Positions 17,794 to 26,995 are shown, numbered from the stretch's first letter. The stretch is 64,000 nt of DNA from Fluviirhizobium alvei (GCF_030551875.1 NZ_JAUOZU010000006.1:372001-436000); one strand, 5' to 3'. Made by a program: numbers and translations. Notes: a model not told the origin generated them from the letters alone.

Positions 17794-18666
17794 ATGAATT
17801 CACCCTTTGCATCGCGCCTGTGGCAGCTTGCGCACGGCCGCAGCCTTGAACTCGGTCCAGCCGGGCGGCTGATGGCGATCATCAATGTCACGCCTGATTC
17901 CTTTTCGGATGGCGGGCGCTTTGCCGGTCTCGACGACGTGCTGGCCGCCTGCCAGGCCGCGATTGATGCGGGCGCGGACATTCTCGATATCGGCGGGGAA
18001 TCGACGCGTCCCGGTGCGGCCGAAGTTACCGCTGCGGAAGAGCAGGACCGCGTCCTGCCTGTGATCGAGGCACTTGCAGCACGCCTGCCGACGGTCCTTT
18101 CGATCGATACCTATCGCGCCGAAACTGCTGATCTCGCTGTTGCGACGGGCGCCCATATCATCAATGATGTGCATGGCCTGCAGCGAGAGCCTGCAATTGC
18201 CGATGTGGCGGCCAGGCACCGGGCCGGTCTCTGTATCATGCATACCGGTCGTGGTCGTTTGAAGGCTGCCGATGTGATCGAGGACCAGCGGATCTTTTTC
18301 GAGAAATCGCTTGCGATTGCGCAGACGGCGGGCAACCAGGCGGGGCAGATCGTGTTCGATCCCGGTTTCGGCTTCAACAAGGAGACGGTCGAGGAAAACA
18401 CCGAACTTCTGGCACGGTTCGCGGAATTGCATGAACTGGGCTATCCGTTGCTGGTCGGCACTTCGCGGAAACGGTTTCTGGGAGCGCTGACCGGGCGCGA
18501 TGCAGCCGGGCGTGACGTGGCGACCGCCGCGACAACCGCTCTTCTGCGTCGTGCGGGGGCGGCGGTTTTCCGGGTCCACCATGTCGCAATCAACAGGGAC
18601 GCACTTATGGTCGCAGATGCTATCGTAAAGGCCGATCGCACTATTGGCGAGGAGGGGAACCCGTGA
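17794..18666 (+). CDS. folP: Dihydropteroate synthase
   Basis: A 290-residue TIM-barrel enzyme. It joins p-aminobenzoate to 6-hydroxymethyl-dihydropterin pyrophosphate in folate synthesis and is the target of sulfonamides. The two signatures are present: INVTPDSFSDGG near residues 30-41 and DIGGESTRPGA near 66-76. IVFDPGFGFNK and GTSRKRFLG follow. I chose the ATG at 17794, with CCGGAG before it; the longer open frame upstream overlaps the divergent gene. It heads folP-folB-folK and overlaps folB by four bases. Confidence 0.95.
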   Translation: MNSPFASRLWQLAHGRSLELGPAGRLMAIINVTPDSFSDGGRFAGLDDVLAACQAAIDAGADILDIGGESTRPGAAEVTAAEEQDRVLPVIEALAARLPTVLSIDTYRAETADLAVATGAHIINDVHGLQREPAIADVAARHRAGLCIMHTGRGRLKAADVIEDQRIFFEKSLAIAQTAGNQAGQIVFDPGFGFNKETVEENTELLARFAELHELGYPLLVGTSRKRFLGALTGRDAAGRDVATAATTALLRRAGAAVFRVHHVAINRDALMVADAIVKADRTIGEEGNP

Positions 18667-19031
18667 ACGAGACCTATGTGATCACGCTTGCCAATTGTGC
18701 ATTCTTTGCCCGCCATGGGGTGATGGATGAGGAAGAACGGCTCGGCCAGCGCTTCTTCGTCGATGCCGAAATGGAAGTACGTCCGACCAAGCCGCTGGAA
18801 GAGGATGCGATCGATTCGACCGTCGATTACGGCGCCGCTTTCAAGCTGATCGAGAAGATCGTAACCGGGCGCCGCTTTTTTCTCATCGAGGCGCTCGCGC
18901 TTGATGTCGCCAAATCTCTCTGCGCGCAGTACCCGCAGATCGTCCGCGCCAGGATTACCTTGCGCAAACCCAGCGCGCCGATTGCGGGCATGCTCGACCA
19001 TGCTCAGGTAAGTGTAGAATATCGTGTCTGA
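18663..19031 (+). CDS. folB: Dihydroneopterin aldolase
   Basis: A 122-residue enzyme that converts dihydroneopterin to 6-hydroxymethyl-dihydropterin and glycolaldehyde. FFARHGVMDEEERLGQRFFVDAE is the family's N-terminal signature, followed by the substrate residues in STVDYGAAFKLIE and the C-terminal LRKPSAPI. It begins with GTG within the folP stop codon (GTGA overlap), implying coupled translation, and overlaps folK by eight bases. Confidence 0.95.
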   Translation: MNETYVITLANCAFFARHGVMDEEERLGQRFFVDAEMEVRPTKPLEEDAIDSTVDYGAAFKLIEKIVTGRRFFLIEALALDVAKSLCAQYPQIVRARITLRKPSAPIAGMLDHAQVSVEYRV

Positions 19032-19539
19032 ACAAGAACCGGCCGTCACGGCCTATCTCGGTCTCGGCGGCAATGTCGGCGATCCCGTCGCCTCGATGGC
19101 GGAAGCCTTGCGGGCGCTGGATGCGCGCGCGGACTGCTCCGTCGAGGCCGTTTCCCGGCTCTACCGAACGCCGCCCTGGGGCAAGACCGACCAGGCCTGG
19201 TTCTTCAACTCGGCCGCGGCCATCCGAACGACGCTGGCGCCGCAGGATCTTCTCGATCTCTGTCTGTCGATCGAACGGCAGATGAAGCGCGAACGCCTCG
19301 AACGCTGGGGACCGCGGACGCTCGATATCGACATTCTTGCCTATGGCTCGCTCGAGATCAATGTCGACCGGCTTCATGTCCCGCATCCGCGCATGCAGGA
19401 TCGGGCCTTCGTGTTGATGCCGCTCATGGATGTCGCGCCCGGTTTCGTCTTCGGCGGCAGATCGGTGGAGAGCTGGCTCGAGGATGCCGACCGCGCCGGG
19501 ATCGAGGTCGCGGACTCCCGTTCCGATTGGTGGCGCTGA
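19024..19539 (+). CDS. folK: 2-amino-4-hydroxy-6-hydroxymethyldihydropteridine diphosphokinase
   Basis: A 171-residue HPPK, which transfers pyrophosphate from ATP to hydroxymethyl-dihydropterin and so makes the FolP substrate. It contains LGGNVGDP at the start, SRLYRTPPWG, and the signature RWGPRTLDIDILAYG with the two magnesium-binding aspartates. The GTG start lies within folB. The three-gene order folP-folB-folK is standard for rhizobia. Confidence 0.95.
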   Translation: MSEQEPAVTAYLGLGGNVGDPVASMAEALRALDARADCSVEAVSRLYRTPPWGKTDQAWFFNSAAAIRTTLAPQDLLDLCLSIERQMKRERLERWGPRTLDIDILAYGSLEINVDRLHVPHPRMQDRAFVLMPLMDVAPGFVFGGRSVESWLEDADRAGIEVADSRSDWWR

Positions 19540-19564
19540 TCGCAGGGCGGTTGGTTGGAATAGG

Positions 19565-20443
19565 TCAGAGCACTGGCAGCGATGCGTCGGGCTCGGCAAG
19601 CGAAATCTGGCCGTTTTCAAACCGGTAACCGATTCTTTCCGCCATCTGACCGTGCTTCAGCCAGACCGCCTTCTGCGCGGCACTGTCGAGCATGTCGAGC
19701 CCGTGATAGGGGCGGCCCTTCCAGAAGAAACGCTCGGCGCCACCGGGCTTCTCGTCGAAGCCGAAACGGGTTTCGCGCTCCTGCAGGTTGTCGAAGGCCG
19801 ATGCCTTGACCGCCGCCGCGATTTTCTCCGGATCGCGAATTCCCATGACCTTTGCGGCAAAGGCGCCGAACCGCTTTTCCGGCTCGAAGAACATGTCCTC
19901 GTAGCGCATCACGGAGAGCGGAATGTCGGATTGTTCGAGCCAGCTGCGGGTAAAGCTGCTCCAGTCGCCGAGCGGCGCTTCAAAATTGCGCGTGCTGTTG
20001 CGCGCCATCGCGGCATCGGGATTGTTGATCATGTTGAGGGCAACCGGTACCCCGACGCCAAAATGATTGGTCAGGGACGCGCAGACATCGATCGGATTGC
20101 GCACGATCAGGATGGCGTGGAGAGCCACGTCGGCCGCGAACAGATCCTCCCCGGACTGGCTACTGTAGCGGCAGTGCGTCTTGCAGAAGATGCGCCGGTT
20201 TCCGACATTTTCCGACAATTGTCTCTGGAAGGGCTGACGCCATGCGAGTGTGCCATCGGTCTTCGGTGCGGTCTTGCCGGCAAAAGCAGTCTGGAAGGCA
20301 TCCCTGGCATTGCACTGGGTGGAGAAGGCGGCAAACCGCCCCTGTTCGCTGATCGGCTCAAGTCCGAACAGGGCGCCGGTAAAGGCGCGAAGCCAGGTGT
20401 TGCCGGATTTGGGATAGCTTGCCAGCCAGATGATATTCTTCAT
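19565..20443 (-). CDS. PAPS-dependent sulfotransferase
   Basis: A 292-residue sulfotransferase. The 5'-phosphosulfate loop WLASYPKSGNTW is at residues 6-17. The 3'-phosphate-binding region AILIVRNPIDVCAS lies in the middle. FFWKGRPYHG near the C-terminus resembles the family's last PAPS loop. It would move sulfate from PAPS to a carbohydrate or lipid acceptor. The acceptor is unknown, and no PAPS-synthesis gene is adjacent. The start at 20443 puts the P-loop at the usual distance from the N-terminus; an upstream in-frame ATG would add 29 residues unlike the family. Convergent with folK. Confidence 0.82.
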   Translation of the reverse strand: MKNIIWLASYPKSGNTWLRAFTGALFGLEPISEQGRFAAFSTQCNARDAFQTAFAGKTAPKTDGTLAWRQPFQRQLSENVGNRRIFCKTHCRYSSQSGEDLFAADVALHAILIVRNPIDVCASLTNHFGVGVPVALNMINNPDAAMARNSTRNFEAPLGDWSSFTRSWLEQSDIPLSVMRYEDMFFEPEKRFGAFAAKVMGIRDPEKIAAAVKASAFDNLQERETRFGFDEKPGGAERFFWKGRPYHGLDMLDSAAQKAVWLKHGQMAERIGYRFENGQISLAEPDASLPVL

Positions 20444-20499
20444 GCCAGTCCATTTCTCATTTCCGGCAGTCTGACAGATTCGCCCGCCCATCAGAATGC

Positions 20500-20525
20500 A
20501 AAAAGCCGGGCTGGGCCCGGCTTTG
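20500..20525 (-). terminator. Intrinsic terminator of the secreted-protein gene
   Basis: GCCGGG-CTGGG-CCCGGC hairpin; on the minus strand it is followed by five T. It lies just after the stop of the 180-residue secreted protein gene. Confidence 0.75.
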
Positions 20526-20547
20526 AACATGGAACGGTTTCGGTCGA

Positions 20548-21090
20548 TTACTTGATCGAGCCGACAGCAATTTCCTCGGTCTGACGGTTCAGCGACATGC
20601 CGATGACAGGCACCATCTGATCCTCGACCTTCACGGAAATGGTGACAGTCATCGAATTCTTACCTTGCAGGCGGGCGATCATGGCGCCGTTCAGCTTCTG
20701 GCGATTGATGCCGACAACCATCTTCTGGCTGGTGACGTTGCCCGAAACGATATCGAGACCCTTGCCGGCTGCGCCGTCGAGGAAGGTGCCCTTGTAAGTG
20801 CCGCCTGTCGCGGTGATGACCGCCTTCATCGGCTGCTTGAACACGCCAACGCGGCAGAATCCGTCAAGCGTGATGCCGGCATTCTTCTCGGCCGGAATGC
20901 CGGAAAGATTGCAGGTGAAACGGGTGCCCTTGTACTTGCCGGCAACGATTTCGCCCGGACCGGACCATTCGCCGGCGACGCCCTTGAAAAAGGCCTTGTC
21001 GCGGCTGCCGGCTTCAGCCGGGGCAGCAACGATCGTGGTTGCGGCAAGTGCCGACAATCCCGCAGCGATCAGGGTGTGACGCGAAAACAT
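20548..21090 (-). CDS. Secreted protein of unknown function
   Basis: A 180-residue protein with a clear signal peptide (LIAAGLSALAATTIVAAPAEA, cleavage near residue 27). The mature part looks like a small beta-rich domain: GVAGEWSGPGEIVAGKYKGTRFTC, GTYKGTFLDGAAGKG, SGNVTSQKMVVGINRQ. Two cysteines may form a disulfide. I do not recognise a named family, though similar conserved exported proteins are usual in rhizobia. The ATG at 21090 follows AAAGGAAGCTCC; an upstream in-frame ATG has no such site and would spoil the signal peptide. Confidence 0.7.
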   Translation of the reverse strand: MFSRHTLIAAGLSALAATTIVAAPAEAGSRDKAFFKGVAGEWSGPGEIVAGKYKGTRFTCNLSGIPAEKNAGITLDGFCRVGVFKQPMKAVITATGGTYKGTFLDGAAGKGLDIVSGNVTSQKMVVGINRQKLNGAMIARLQGKNSMTVTISVKVEDQMVPVIGMSLNRQTEEIAVGSIK

Positions 21091-21253
21091 GGAGCTTCCT
21101 TTCGGCCGGCATCTAGCAAGGTCAATAGACTGCAGTCTTCGCCGATATTGGTTAACGGTTGGTTTCCTCATGCCATGAATGCGGATTTCCGGCAACTCCA
21201 CATTGGAGGCTTGATCGATTGTGTTGCAACTATACCACGGCCCCGCCGATCCG

Positions 21254-22300
21254 TCACGTATTCGTGCCTTTCGTCAGATCCGACAGGAAATCGTTGACGC
21301 CGGGCCGGCGAACCGCGCGAAAGGGCAGGGGTCTCAGCAGATCCATCGCCGATATGCCGATTCTGGCCGTCATCAGTCCGTTGATGACACCTTCGCCAAA
21401 GCGCGCCGATAGTTTCGAGGCGATTCCATGCCCGAGGATCTGCTGCGCCAGTCCATCGCCAACCGCAATCGAACCGGTGACGGCAAGATGGGCGATCACA
21501 TCGCGGAACAGGCCGAGCATGCCCAGCCGCCCCGGGCGGGTTCCGTAGGTCTCGGCGATTGCCCGGATCAGGCGAGCTGATTCGAAGATGACAAAACCGA
21601 GATCGACGAGCGCGCGGGGCGACACCGCCGTTACGATCGACACCCGCTTGGACGATGACAGAATGAGCAGCCGTGCCTTGCGGTCGGCGGGTTGGAGAAG
21701 TTCGAGTTCCGCGAGCCTCAAAAGCCCGTCGGCATCGATGATCTCATGTTCGGTAGCAGCAAGCGCCTCGCGCCCCTTGCTGGTTCCCGGAATGCTCTCG
21801 GAGAGGCGGGAGAGTTTTGCAACGACAGCGCGCGCATGCGCTGGTCGATGGTCCTGGGCGGCCAGCTCGGCTTCGCTTTTCAGCGCCTGGACCGAAGCGA
21901 GGCGGCGTAGCCCGATCAGTTCGCGGGCCACCATGGCCACGAGCGCCAGGGCACCGATCGCCGTGATCGCGATTGCCGTATAGCCGAGCCAGTCGGCTCG
22001 GGCGAACAGCGATGCAATCAGATTGTCGAGCCAGAGGCTGAAGGCGATGCCGAAAATCAGACCGAGTGCCGACAGGAAGATGCCGAAGAGCGGTATTCCC
22101 TTCTTCGGTCGTGCGATCGTCTCGTCCGAGACGTCGGAAACGCCCTCGCTGATAAACGGATCCTCTTCATCAGGCGTCATCACGACGACGTCGGAAATCG
22201 CGGTTGGCTTGCGTGCCTTTTCAGGCGCTGCCGCGGGACGGTCCGGTGGTTCCACAGAAAAAGCACGTGGTTTGCGGATCTTGTCGTTGTCCTCGGTCAT
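21254..22300 (-). CDS. YcjF/TIGR01620-family inner-membrane protein
   Basis: A 348-residue membrane protein. A hydrophilic N-terminal ~65 residues precede two adjacent membrane helices (about 68-90 and 102-122) and a C-terminal DUF697-like domain (LVDLGFVIFESARLIRAIAETYGTRPGRLGMLGLFRDVIAHLAVTG). YcjF and YcjX are stress-linked partners in other bacteria; their function remains unclear. The start overlaps the ycjX stop in an ATGA arrangement, so the two are translated together. Confidence 0.85.
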   Translation of the reverse strand: MTEDNDKIRKPRAFSVEPPDRPAAAPEKARKPTAISDVVVMTPDEEDPFISEGVSDVSDETIARPKKGIPLFGIFLSALGLIFGIAFSLWLDNLIASLFARADWLGYTAIAITAIGALALVAMVARELIGLRRLASVQALKSEAELAAQDHRPAHARAVVAKLSRLSESIPGTSKGREALAATEHEIIDADGLLRLAELELLQPADRKARLLILSSSKRVSIVTAVSPRALVDLGFVIFESARLIRAIAETYGTRPGRLGMLGLFRDVIAHLAVTGSIAVGDGLAQQILGHGIASKLSARFGEGVINGLMTARIGISAMDLLRPLPFRAVRRPGVNDFLSDLTKGTNT

Positions 22301-23766
22301 GCCAGGCGATCTCCGATCAGGAATTGCAGTGCGCGGTCGAGGCGGATATGCGGCAGCGAGAGTTTGATGCCGCCACCGGTTTCCTCAAGCTCAGGCGGAC
22401 GGAACCGGACGAAGTTGATGTCCGGAAACGCTGTCCGGTCATCACCATCCGTCTTTGCGAACAGCCCGTCCGTGCGTTTTGGCAGGTCGCCGGGGAAGAT
22501 TGCCGTCTTGCGCAGCCCATCGAATGTCTCGCCATCAATCGTTTCGCCGGCGATCGGTGTGCCAACGATCACCGGCAGGACATCGCCATCCCGGCGCACG
22601 CTCGCTTCCCGTGTCGCCCGCACGGAGGCCATGGCTACGACATCGATGCCGGCGCCGGAGCGGCCGATCCGCTCCACCGCCCGTTCGACAAGGCGCCGGG
22701 TAATCGCCTCCAGCCTGTCATGGCTTTCGTGATGGAGATGGTCGGCCTTGGTGGCGGCCACCAGCACCCGGTCGATCTTGCGGGTGAAGAAGGAGGACAG
22801 GAAGGAGTTCGTGCCCGGCCGAAACGACGACAGAACGTCAGACAGCGCGTTTTCGAGGTCGGCCAGCGCCTCCGGTCCGCGATTGAGCGCCTGCAACGTG
22901 TCGCAGAGCACGATCTGCCGGTCGAGACGTGCGAAATGATCGCGGAAAAACGGCTTCACGACATGGGTCTTGTAGGCTTCGTAGCGGCGCTCCATCGTCG
23001 CGTGGAACGAACCTTTTTCGAACCGGCCCTCGGGAAAATGGAGGAGCGGCGCGAAGGTGAGGGCGGGCGAACCTTCGAGATCGCCCGGCATCAGGAAACG
23101 TCCCGGTGCCAGCGAGGAGAAGGAATGCTTGTCTTCCTTGCATTCGCGCAGGTAGTTGGTGAAGGACTGGGCCAGCGACCGTGCCGTTGCTTCATCCGCC
23201 GGTGCGCCCGGCTTGATGGCATCCGCGAGCCTCAGCCATTCTTTCGAAAGCGCAGCACGCGCGCCCTTGCTGGCCTGCTCCACAGCATGCGCGCCGAACT
23301 GCCGGTAATCCTGATCGAGCAGCGGCAGATCCATCAGCCATTCGCCCGGATAATCGACGATATCGATCGACAGCCGTCCGACGCCAATCAGGCGGTTCCA
23401 GGTGCTGGCACTCTCATAGTCGATCGTCAGCCGCATTTCCGAGATCGCGCGCGTCGAATCCGGCCATTGGCGGTCCTCGACGAGCGCCCGGATATGATCC
23501 TCGTATTGAAACCGGGGCACGGCGTCGTCGGGCTGTTCCTCGAGGCGAGCTGATTTCACCCGTCCGGATCGATAGGCCTCAAGCAGCGGCAGGCGGCCGC
23601 CATTGAGAAGATTGTGGATCAGCGACGAGATGAAAACCGTCTTGCCCGCCCGCGAGAGGCCGGTGACGCCAAGACGGATGGACGGGTTCACCAGCCCGGT
23701 GGCGCGTTCGGCAAGTGTTTCAAGCGCAAGTTTCGCCTCATCGGCAAAAGAAATGGGAGAGGACAA
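22297..23766 (-). CDS. YcjX-family P-loop GTPase/ATPase
   Basis: A 489-residue cytoplasmic nucleotide-binding protein with Walker A GLSRAGKT near residue 40 and the family motifs IDIVDYPGEWLMDLPLL and VLVAATKADHLHHESH. The last resembles a GTPase NKxD-type motif (TKAD). The partner YcjF gene overlaps its 3' end by four bases. It appears to start with TTG at 23766; no ATG precedes the conserved region and the ribosome-binding site is weak, so the start is less certain than the identity. The SixA-like phosphatase gene lies 51 bases upstream on the same strand. Confidence 0.85.
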   Translation of the reverse strand: MSSPISFADEAKLALETLAERATGLVNPSIRLGVTGLSRAGKTVFISSLIHNLLNGGRLPLLEAYRSGRVKSARLEEQPDDAVPRFQYEDHIRALVEDRQWPDSTRAISEMRLTIDYESASTWNRLIGVGRLSIDIVDYPGEWLMDLPLLDQDYRQFGAHAVEQASKGARAALSKEWLRLADAIKPGAPADEATARSLAQSFTNYLRECKEDKHSFSSLAPGRFLMPGDLEGSPALTFAPLLHFPEGRFEKGSFHATMERRYEAYKTHVVKPFFRDHFARLDRQIVLCDTLQALNRGPEALADLENALSDVLSSFRPGTNSFLSSFFTRKIDRVLVAATKADHLHHESHDRLEAITRRLVERAVERIGRSGAGIDVVAMASVRATREASVRRDGDVLPVIVGTPIAGETIDGETFDGLRKTAIFPGDLPKRTDGLFAKTDGDDRTAFPDINFVRFRPPELEETGGGIKLSLPHIRLDRALQFLIGDRLA

Positions 23767-23817
23767 TCGATCAATCCAGGCGTGACGGTTCTCACGCCAA
23801 TATAGGGTCGATGCCGC

Positions 23818-24342
23818 TCAGGAAAAAGACGGCAACAGGAAACTAACCGCATGCCCCCGCAGCGCGGGCGCTCTTTGCTCGGAAATCGCAAAATCGATGG
23901 TCAGGAGCCCGGCGGTCGGATATCCCGCGCACAGCATGTCGGTGATCGGTCCGGTGTCTGTGAGCTGCTGGGCAATGATTTCGATCATCGGATTGTGTCC
24001 GACGATCAGCAGCCGACCGGCTGCTGCCCCGATGATGTGCTTGAGATAGGCATCCTCGCCATTGGCGTAGAGTTCCGGATCTTCCTCGATCGGCAGCCCG
24101 CCGAAGGCGCGGGCAAACTGGTCGGCGGTCTGCCGGCAACGCCGCGCGGGCGAAACGATGATCCGGTCCGGGCGCAACCCCGAAAGCAGCGCCTGCTCGG
24201 CCACATCCATCACTTCGGCTTCACCTTCGGGATCGAGCGGGCGATCGAAATCGGTCGTGCCGGGCTTCGGCCAGGCGGCATGTCCATGGCGCAGCAGAGA
24301 TAGGCGAAAGAAAGGGCCGTTGGCGGCGGGGTCTGCTGTCAT
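23818..24342 (-). CDS. SixA-like histidine phosphatase
   Basis: A 174-residue member of the histidine-phosphatase (phosphoglycerate-mutase-like) superfamily. The catalytic motif LLRHGHA lies near residues 16-22, followed by IIVSPARRCRQTA with the second-shell arginine and LIVGHNPMIE with the distal catalytic histidine. Its size matches E. coli SixA, which dephosphorylates phosphohistidine proteins. The target here is unknown. It is probably the first gene of the ycjX-ycjF transcript. Confidence 0.82.
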   Translation of the reverse strand: MTADPAANGPFFRLSLLRHGHAAWPKPGTTDFDRPLDPEGEAEVMDVAEQALLSGLRPDRIIVSPARRCRQTADQFARAFGGLPIEEDPELYANGEDAYLKHIIGAAAGRLLIVGHNPMIEIIAQQLTDTGPITDMLCAGYPTAGLLTIDFAISEQRAPALRGHAVSFLLPSFS

Positions 24343-24687
24343 GGCATGGGTCCAGGGGCGTACGCTTCATCAAAGGTCAGGCATTGCAATCAAACGACGA
24401 AAGGAGAAGCGGAGCAAGTCCCCATCCTGCCCACCAGATCCTCCACCCCAAATCGCCTATCCGGGAGCGCTGAAAAGGTCAATTCGTCGTTTTGCTTACG
24501 CGATGCCTTGCCGAGTGTATTCCGAACCGCCTTCGGCAGCCGAATTAACAATGATGATAAAAAAATAACCACTTAGCGCATTTTTGTGACAGATTTAATT
24601 TAATCGAAAAGTGCCGATTACGCTTGAATTCACGGATTTGCAGGTCTATAGAGCCCGCCATGCGGGATGGTCTTCAGGAGAATCGCG
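24343..24687. other. Divergent intergenic region before dksA
   Basis: 345 bases between the SixA-like gene and dksA, markedly AT-rich between about 24540 and 24610. It must contain promoters for both directions. I see no RNA gene; the short open frames here have no credible ribosome-binding sites. Confidence 0.45.
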
Positions 24688-25107
24688 TTGAGTGAGAATA
24701 TCGATCTTACGAACTATGTTCCCTCCGAAAACGAAGAGTTCATGAACCCGAGGCAGCGCGCCTATTTCAGATCCAAGTTGATCGCATGGAAGAATGACAT
24801 CCTTCGGGAGGCGCGCGAAACGCTCGGTCACCTGGCCGAAGAAAGCGCCAACCATCCGGATCTCGCTGACCGGGCCTCCTCAGAAACAGACAGGGCGATC
24901 GAACTTCGTGCCCGTGACCGTCAGCGCAAGCTGATCTCCAAGATCGATGCGGCGCTGCAGCGGATCGATGACGGAACCTACGGCTATTGCGAGGAAACCG
25001 GCGAGCCGATCAGCCTGAAGCGGCTCGATGCCCGTCCGATCGCTACCCTGTCGATCGAGGCGCAGGAGCGGCACGAGCGGCGCGAAAAAGTCTATCGCGA
25101 CGAGTAA
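24688..25107 (+). CDS. dksA: DksA, RNA polymerase-binding transcription factor (single-cysteine type)
   Basis: A 139-residue coiled-coil protein that enters the RNA polymerase secondary channel and works with ppGpp. The coiled-coil region (RSKLIAWKNDILREARETLGHL) and the C-terminal globule (YGYCEETGEPISLKRLDARPIATLSIEAQERHERREK) are clear. Of the four zinc-finger cysteines only the first remains. The others are Thr, Ser-Ile and Ala-type positions, as in other alphaproteobacterial DksA proteins. I start at the TTG at 24688, which has CAGGAG seven bases upstream; the in-frame ATG at 24667 lies before that site. A strong terminator follows. Confidence 0.9.
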   Translation: MSENIDLTNYVPSENEEFMNPRQRAYFRSKLIAWKNDILREARETLGHLAEESANHPDLADRASSETDRAIELRARDRQRKLISKIDAALQRIDDGTYGYCEETGEPISLKRLDARPIATLSIEAQERHERREKVYRDE

Positions 25108-25133
25108 GCCCGAACGATATGGCAGATATGAAG

Positions 25134-25164
25134 ATGCGCTACCGAAACGTGGCGCATTTTTTTT
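25134..25164 (+). terminator. Intrinsic terminator after dksA
   Basis: A nine-pair stem (ATGCGCTAC with GTGGCGCAT, one G-U) with a 6-base loop, followed by eight T. Confidence 0.85.
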
Positions 25165-25367
25165 GGAAGAGTTTTCCGGGCATTCGGGTCGAAACGGCAC
25201 TATTTTCCTCTCAGGATCAGAGATTTGGATGATGTTGCCCGAACAAGGTCCGGCTGCCGGCATAAAGTGTTGTCGCGGTCGGGATTGATTTGCCTGCCGA
25301 AACAGGAAATTTTAGAACGCAACGAGGGGGCGGCATGAGCCAGCTCCCCATTTCGAGGGAGGCTTTC

Positions 25368-26651
25368 ATGAGCAAGGACAATCCGGGTTTCGCGACCCTG
25401 GCCATTCACGCCGGCGCCCAGCCGGATCCGACGACGAAGGCGCGCATCACGCCGATCTATCAGACCACAGCCTATGTGTTCGATAATACCGATCATGCCG
25501 CGGCTCTTTTCGGCCTGCAGCAGTTCGGCAATATCTATACCCGCATCATGAACCCAACCCAGGCGGTTCTGGAAGAGCGGGTTGCTGCCCTTGAAGGCGG
25601 TACGGCAGCGCTTGCGACATCCTCGGGCCATGCCGCCCAGCTTTTGGTGTTCCATACGATCATGAATGCGGGCGACAATTTTATTGCCGCCAAGCGCCTC
25701 TATGGTGGCTCGATCAACCAGTTCGGCAATGCCTTCAAGAGCTTCGACTGGAACGTCCGCTGGGCCGACATGAGCGATCCGGCCTCGATGGAAGCGCTGA
25801 TCGATGAGCGCACCAAGGCCGTGTTCATCGAAAGCCTTGCCAATCCGGGCGGCACCTTTGTCGACATCGCCGCAATCGCCGAAGTTGCCCACAAGCATGG
25901 CCTGCCGCTGATCGTCGACAACACGATGGCGACGCCCTATCTCATCCGTCCGCTCGATCACGGTGCCGATATCGTCGTTCATTCGCTGACGAAATTCATG
26001 GGCGGCCACGGCAATTCGATGGCCGGCATCATTGTCGACGGTGGCACCTTCGACTGGTCCAAGTCGGGCAAATACCCGATGCTGTCGGAGCCGCGTCCGG
26101 AATATGCCGGCGTCGTCCTGCACAAGACCTTTGGCAACATCGCCTTTGCAATCGCCGCCCGCGTGCTCGGCCTGCGCGATTTCGGTCCGACGATTGCACC
26201 GATGAACGCCTTCCTGCTCATCACCGGCATTGAGACGCTGCCGCTGCGCATGCAGCGCCATTGCGAGAATGCGCTCGGCGTTGCCCGTTGGCTGAAGGCG
26301 CATCCGAAGGTGGCCTGGGTCAGCTATCCGGGTCTCGAGGACGATCCGAACCACGCCCTGCAGCAGAAGTACGCACCGAAGGGTGCCGGTGCCGTGTTCA
26401 CCTTCGGCCTGAAGGGTGGCTACGAGGCCGGCAAGACGCTGGTCGAGAGCCTGAAACTCTTCTCGCATCTGGCCAACATCGGCGACACGCGCTCGCTCGT
26501 CATCCATCCGGCCTCGACGACGCATCGCCAGCTGACCCCGGAACAGCAGATCGCTGCCGGTGCCGGCCCGGATGTGGTGCGCCTTTCCGTCGGTATCGAG
26601 GATCTCTCCGATATCGTGGCCGACCTCGAGCAGGCACTGGAACTGGTATGA
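25368..26651 (+). CDS. metY: O-acetylhomoserine (thiol)-lyase / sulfhydrylase
   Basis: A 427-residue PLP enzyme of the Cys/Met metabolism family. It makes homocysteine from O-acetylhomoserine and sulfide. The N-terminal FATLAIHAGAQPDPTTKARITPIYQTTAYVF-type region and FGNIYTRIMNPTQ bind substrate and PLP. The Schiff-base lysine is in VVHSLTKFMGGHG. The C-terminal RLSVGIEDLSDI is the family signature. The ATG at 25368 has GAGGGAGG upstream; an in-frame start at 25290 is less likely. The cupin gene follows with a four-base overlap. Confidence 0.92.
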   Translation: MSKDNPGFATLAIHAGAQPDPTTKARITPIYQTTAYVFDNTDHAAALFGLQQFGNIYTRIMNPTQAVLEERVAALEGGTAALATSSGHAAQLLVFHTIMNAGDNFIAAKRLYGGSINQFGNAFKSFDWNVRWADMSDPASMEALIDERTKAVFIESLANPGGTFVDIAAIAEVAHKHGLPLIVDNTMATPYLIRPLDHGADIVVHSLTKFMGGHGNSMAGIIVDGGTFDWSKSGKYPMLSEPRPEYAGVVLHKTFGNIAFAIAARVLGLRDFGPTIAPMNAFLLITGIETLPLRMQRHCENALGVARWLKAHPKVAWVSYPGLEDDPNHALQQKYAPKGAGAVFTFGLKGGYEAGKTLVESLKLFSHLANIGDTRSLVIHPASTTHRQLTPEQQIAAGAGPDVVRLSVGIEDLSDIVADLEQALELV

Positions 26652-26995
26652 GCAAACTCTCCCTCGGCTTCGATCTTTCTGCCGTCGAACCGGAAACCGG
26701 GGCGCCAGCCCCGGACCGGCTGATTGAAGGCGAACCGGTCTTCACGACCTGGAACCTCGAAGAAGCCGAGGGCGGTATCTATGCCGGGGTGTGGCAATCC
26801 ACCCCCGGCAAATGGCGCATTCAGTATGACGAATGGGAATATTTCAACATCCTTGGAGGCTATTCGATCGTCACAGAGGATGGCGGCGAGGAGGTTCACC
26901 TAAGGGCAGGGGATCGGCATATCCTTCGCCCGGGCTTCAAGGGAACATGGGAAGTCATTGAAACTACGCGCAAAGACTATGTGATCCGGCTTTGA
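26648..26995 (+). CDS. Cupin-domain protein (DUF861/cupin_3)
   Basis: A 115-residue single-domain cupin. GKWRIQYDEWEYFNILGGYSIVTEDGGEEVHLRAGDRHILRPGFKGTWEV has the double cupin motif order, with an E/Y/H pattern rather than the classical three histidines. This is typical of the cupin_3 group related to ureidoglycine aminohydrolase. Translation is coupled to metY (ATGA overlap), which suggests a role near sulfur amino-acid metabolism. The reaction is unknown. Confidence 0.8.
   Translation: MSKLSLGFDLSAVEPETGAPAPDRLIEGEPVFTTWNLEEAEGGIYAGVWQSTPGKWRIQYDEWEYFNILGGYSIVTEDGGEEVHLRAGDRHILRPGFKGTWEVIETTRKDYVIRL

Noticed and set aside
25255-25367. A possible SAM-II riboswitch before the O-acetylhomoserine sulfhydrylase gene
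   Set aside because: A 7-bp stem with one mismatch encloses GATTGATTTG, which recalls SAM-II, but the conserved downstream pseudoknot strand is not recognisable. A covariance-model search would decide.
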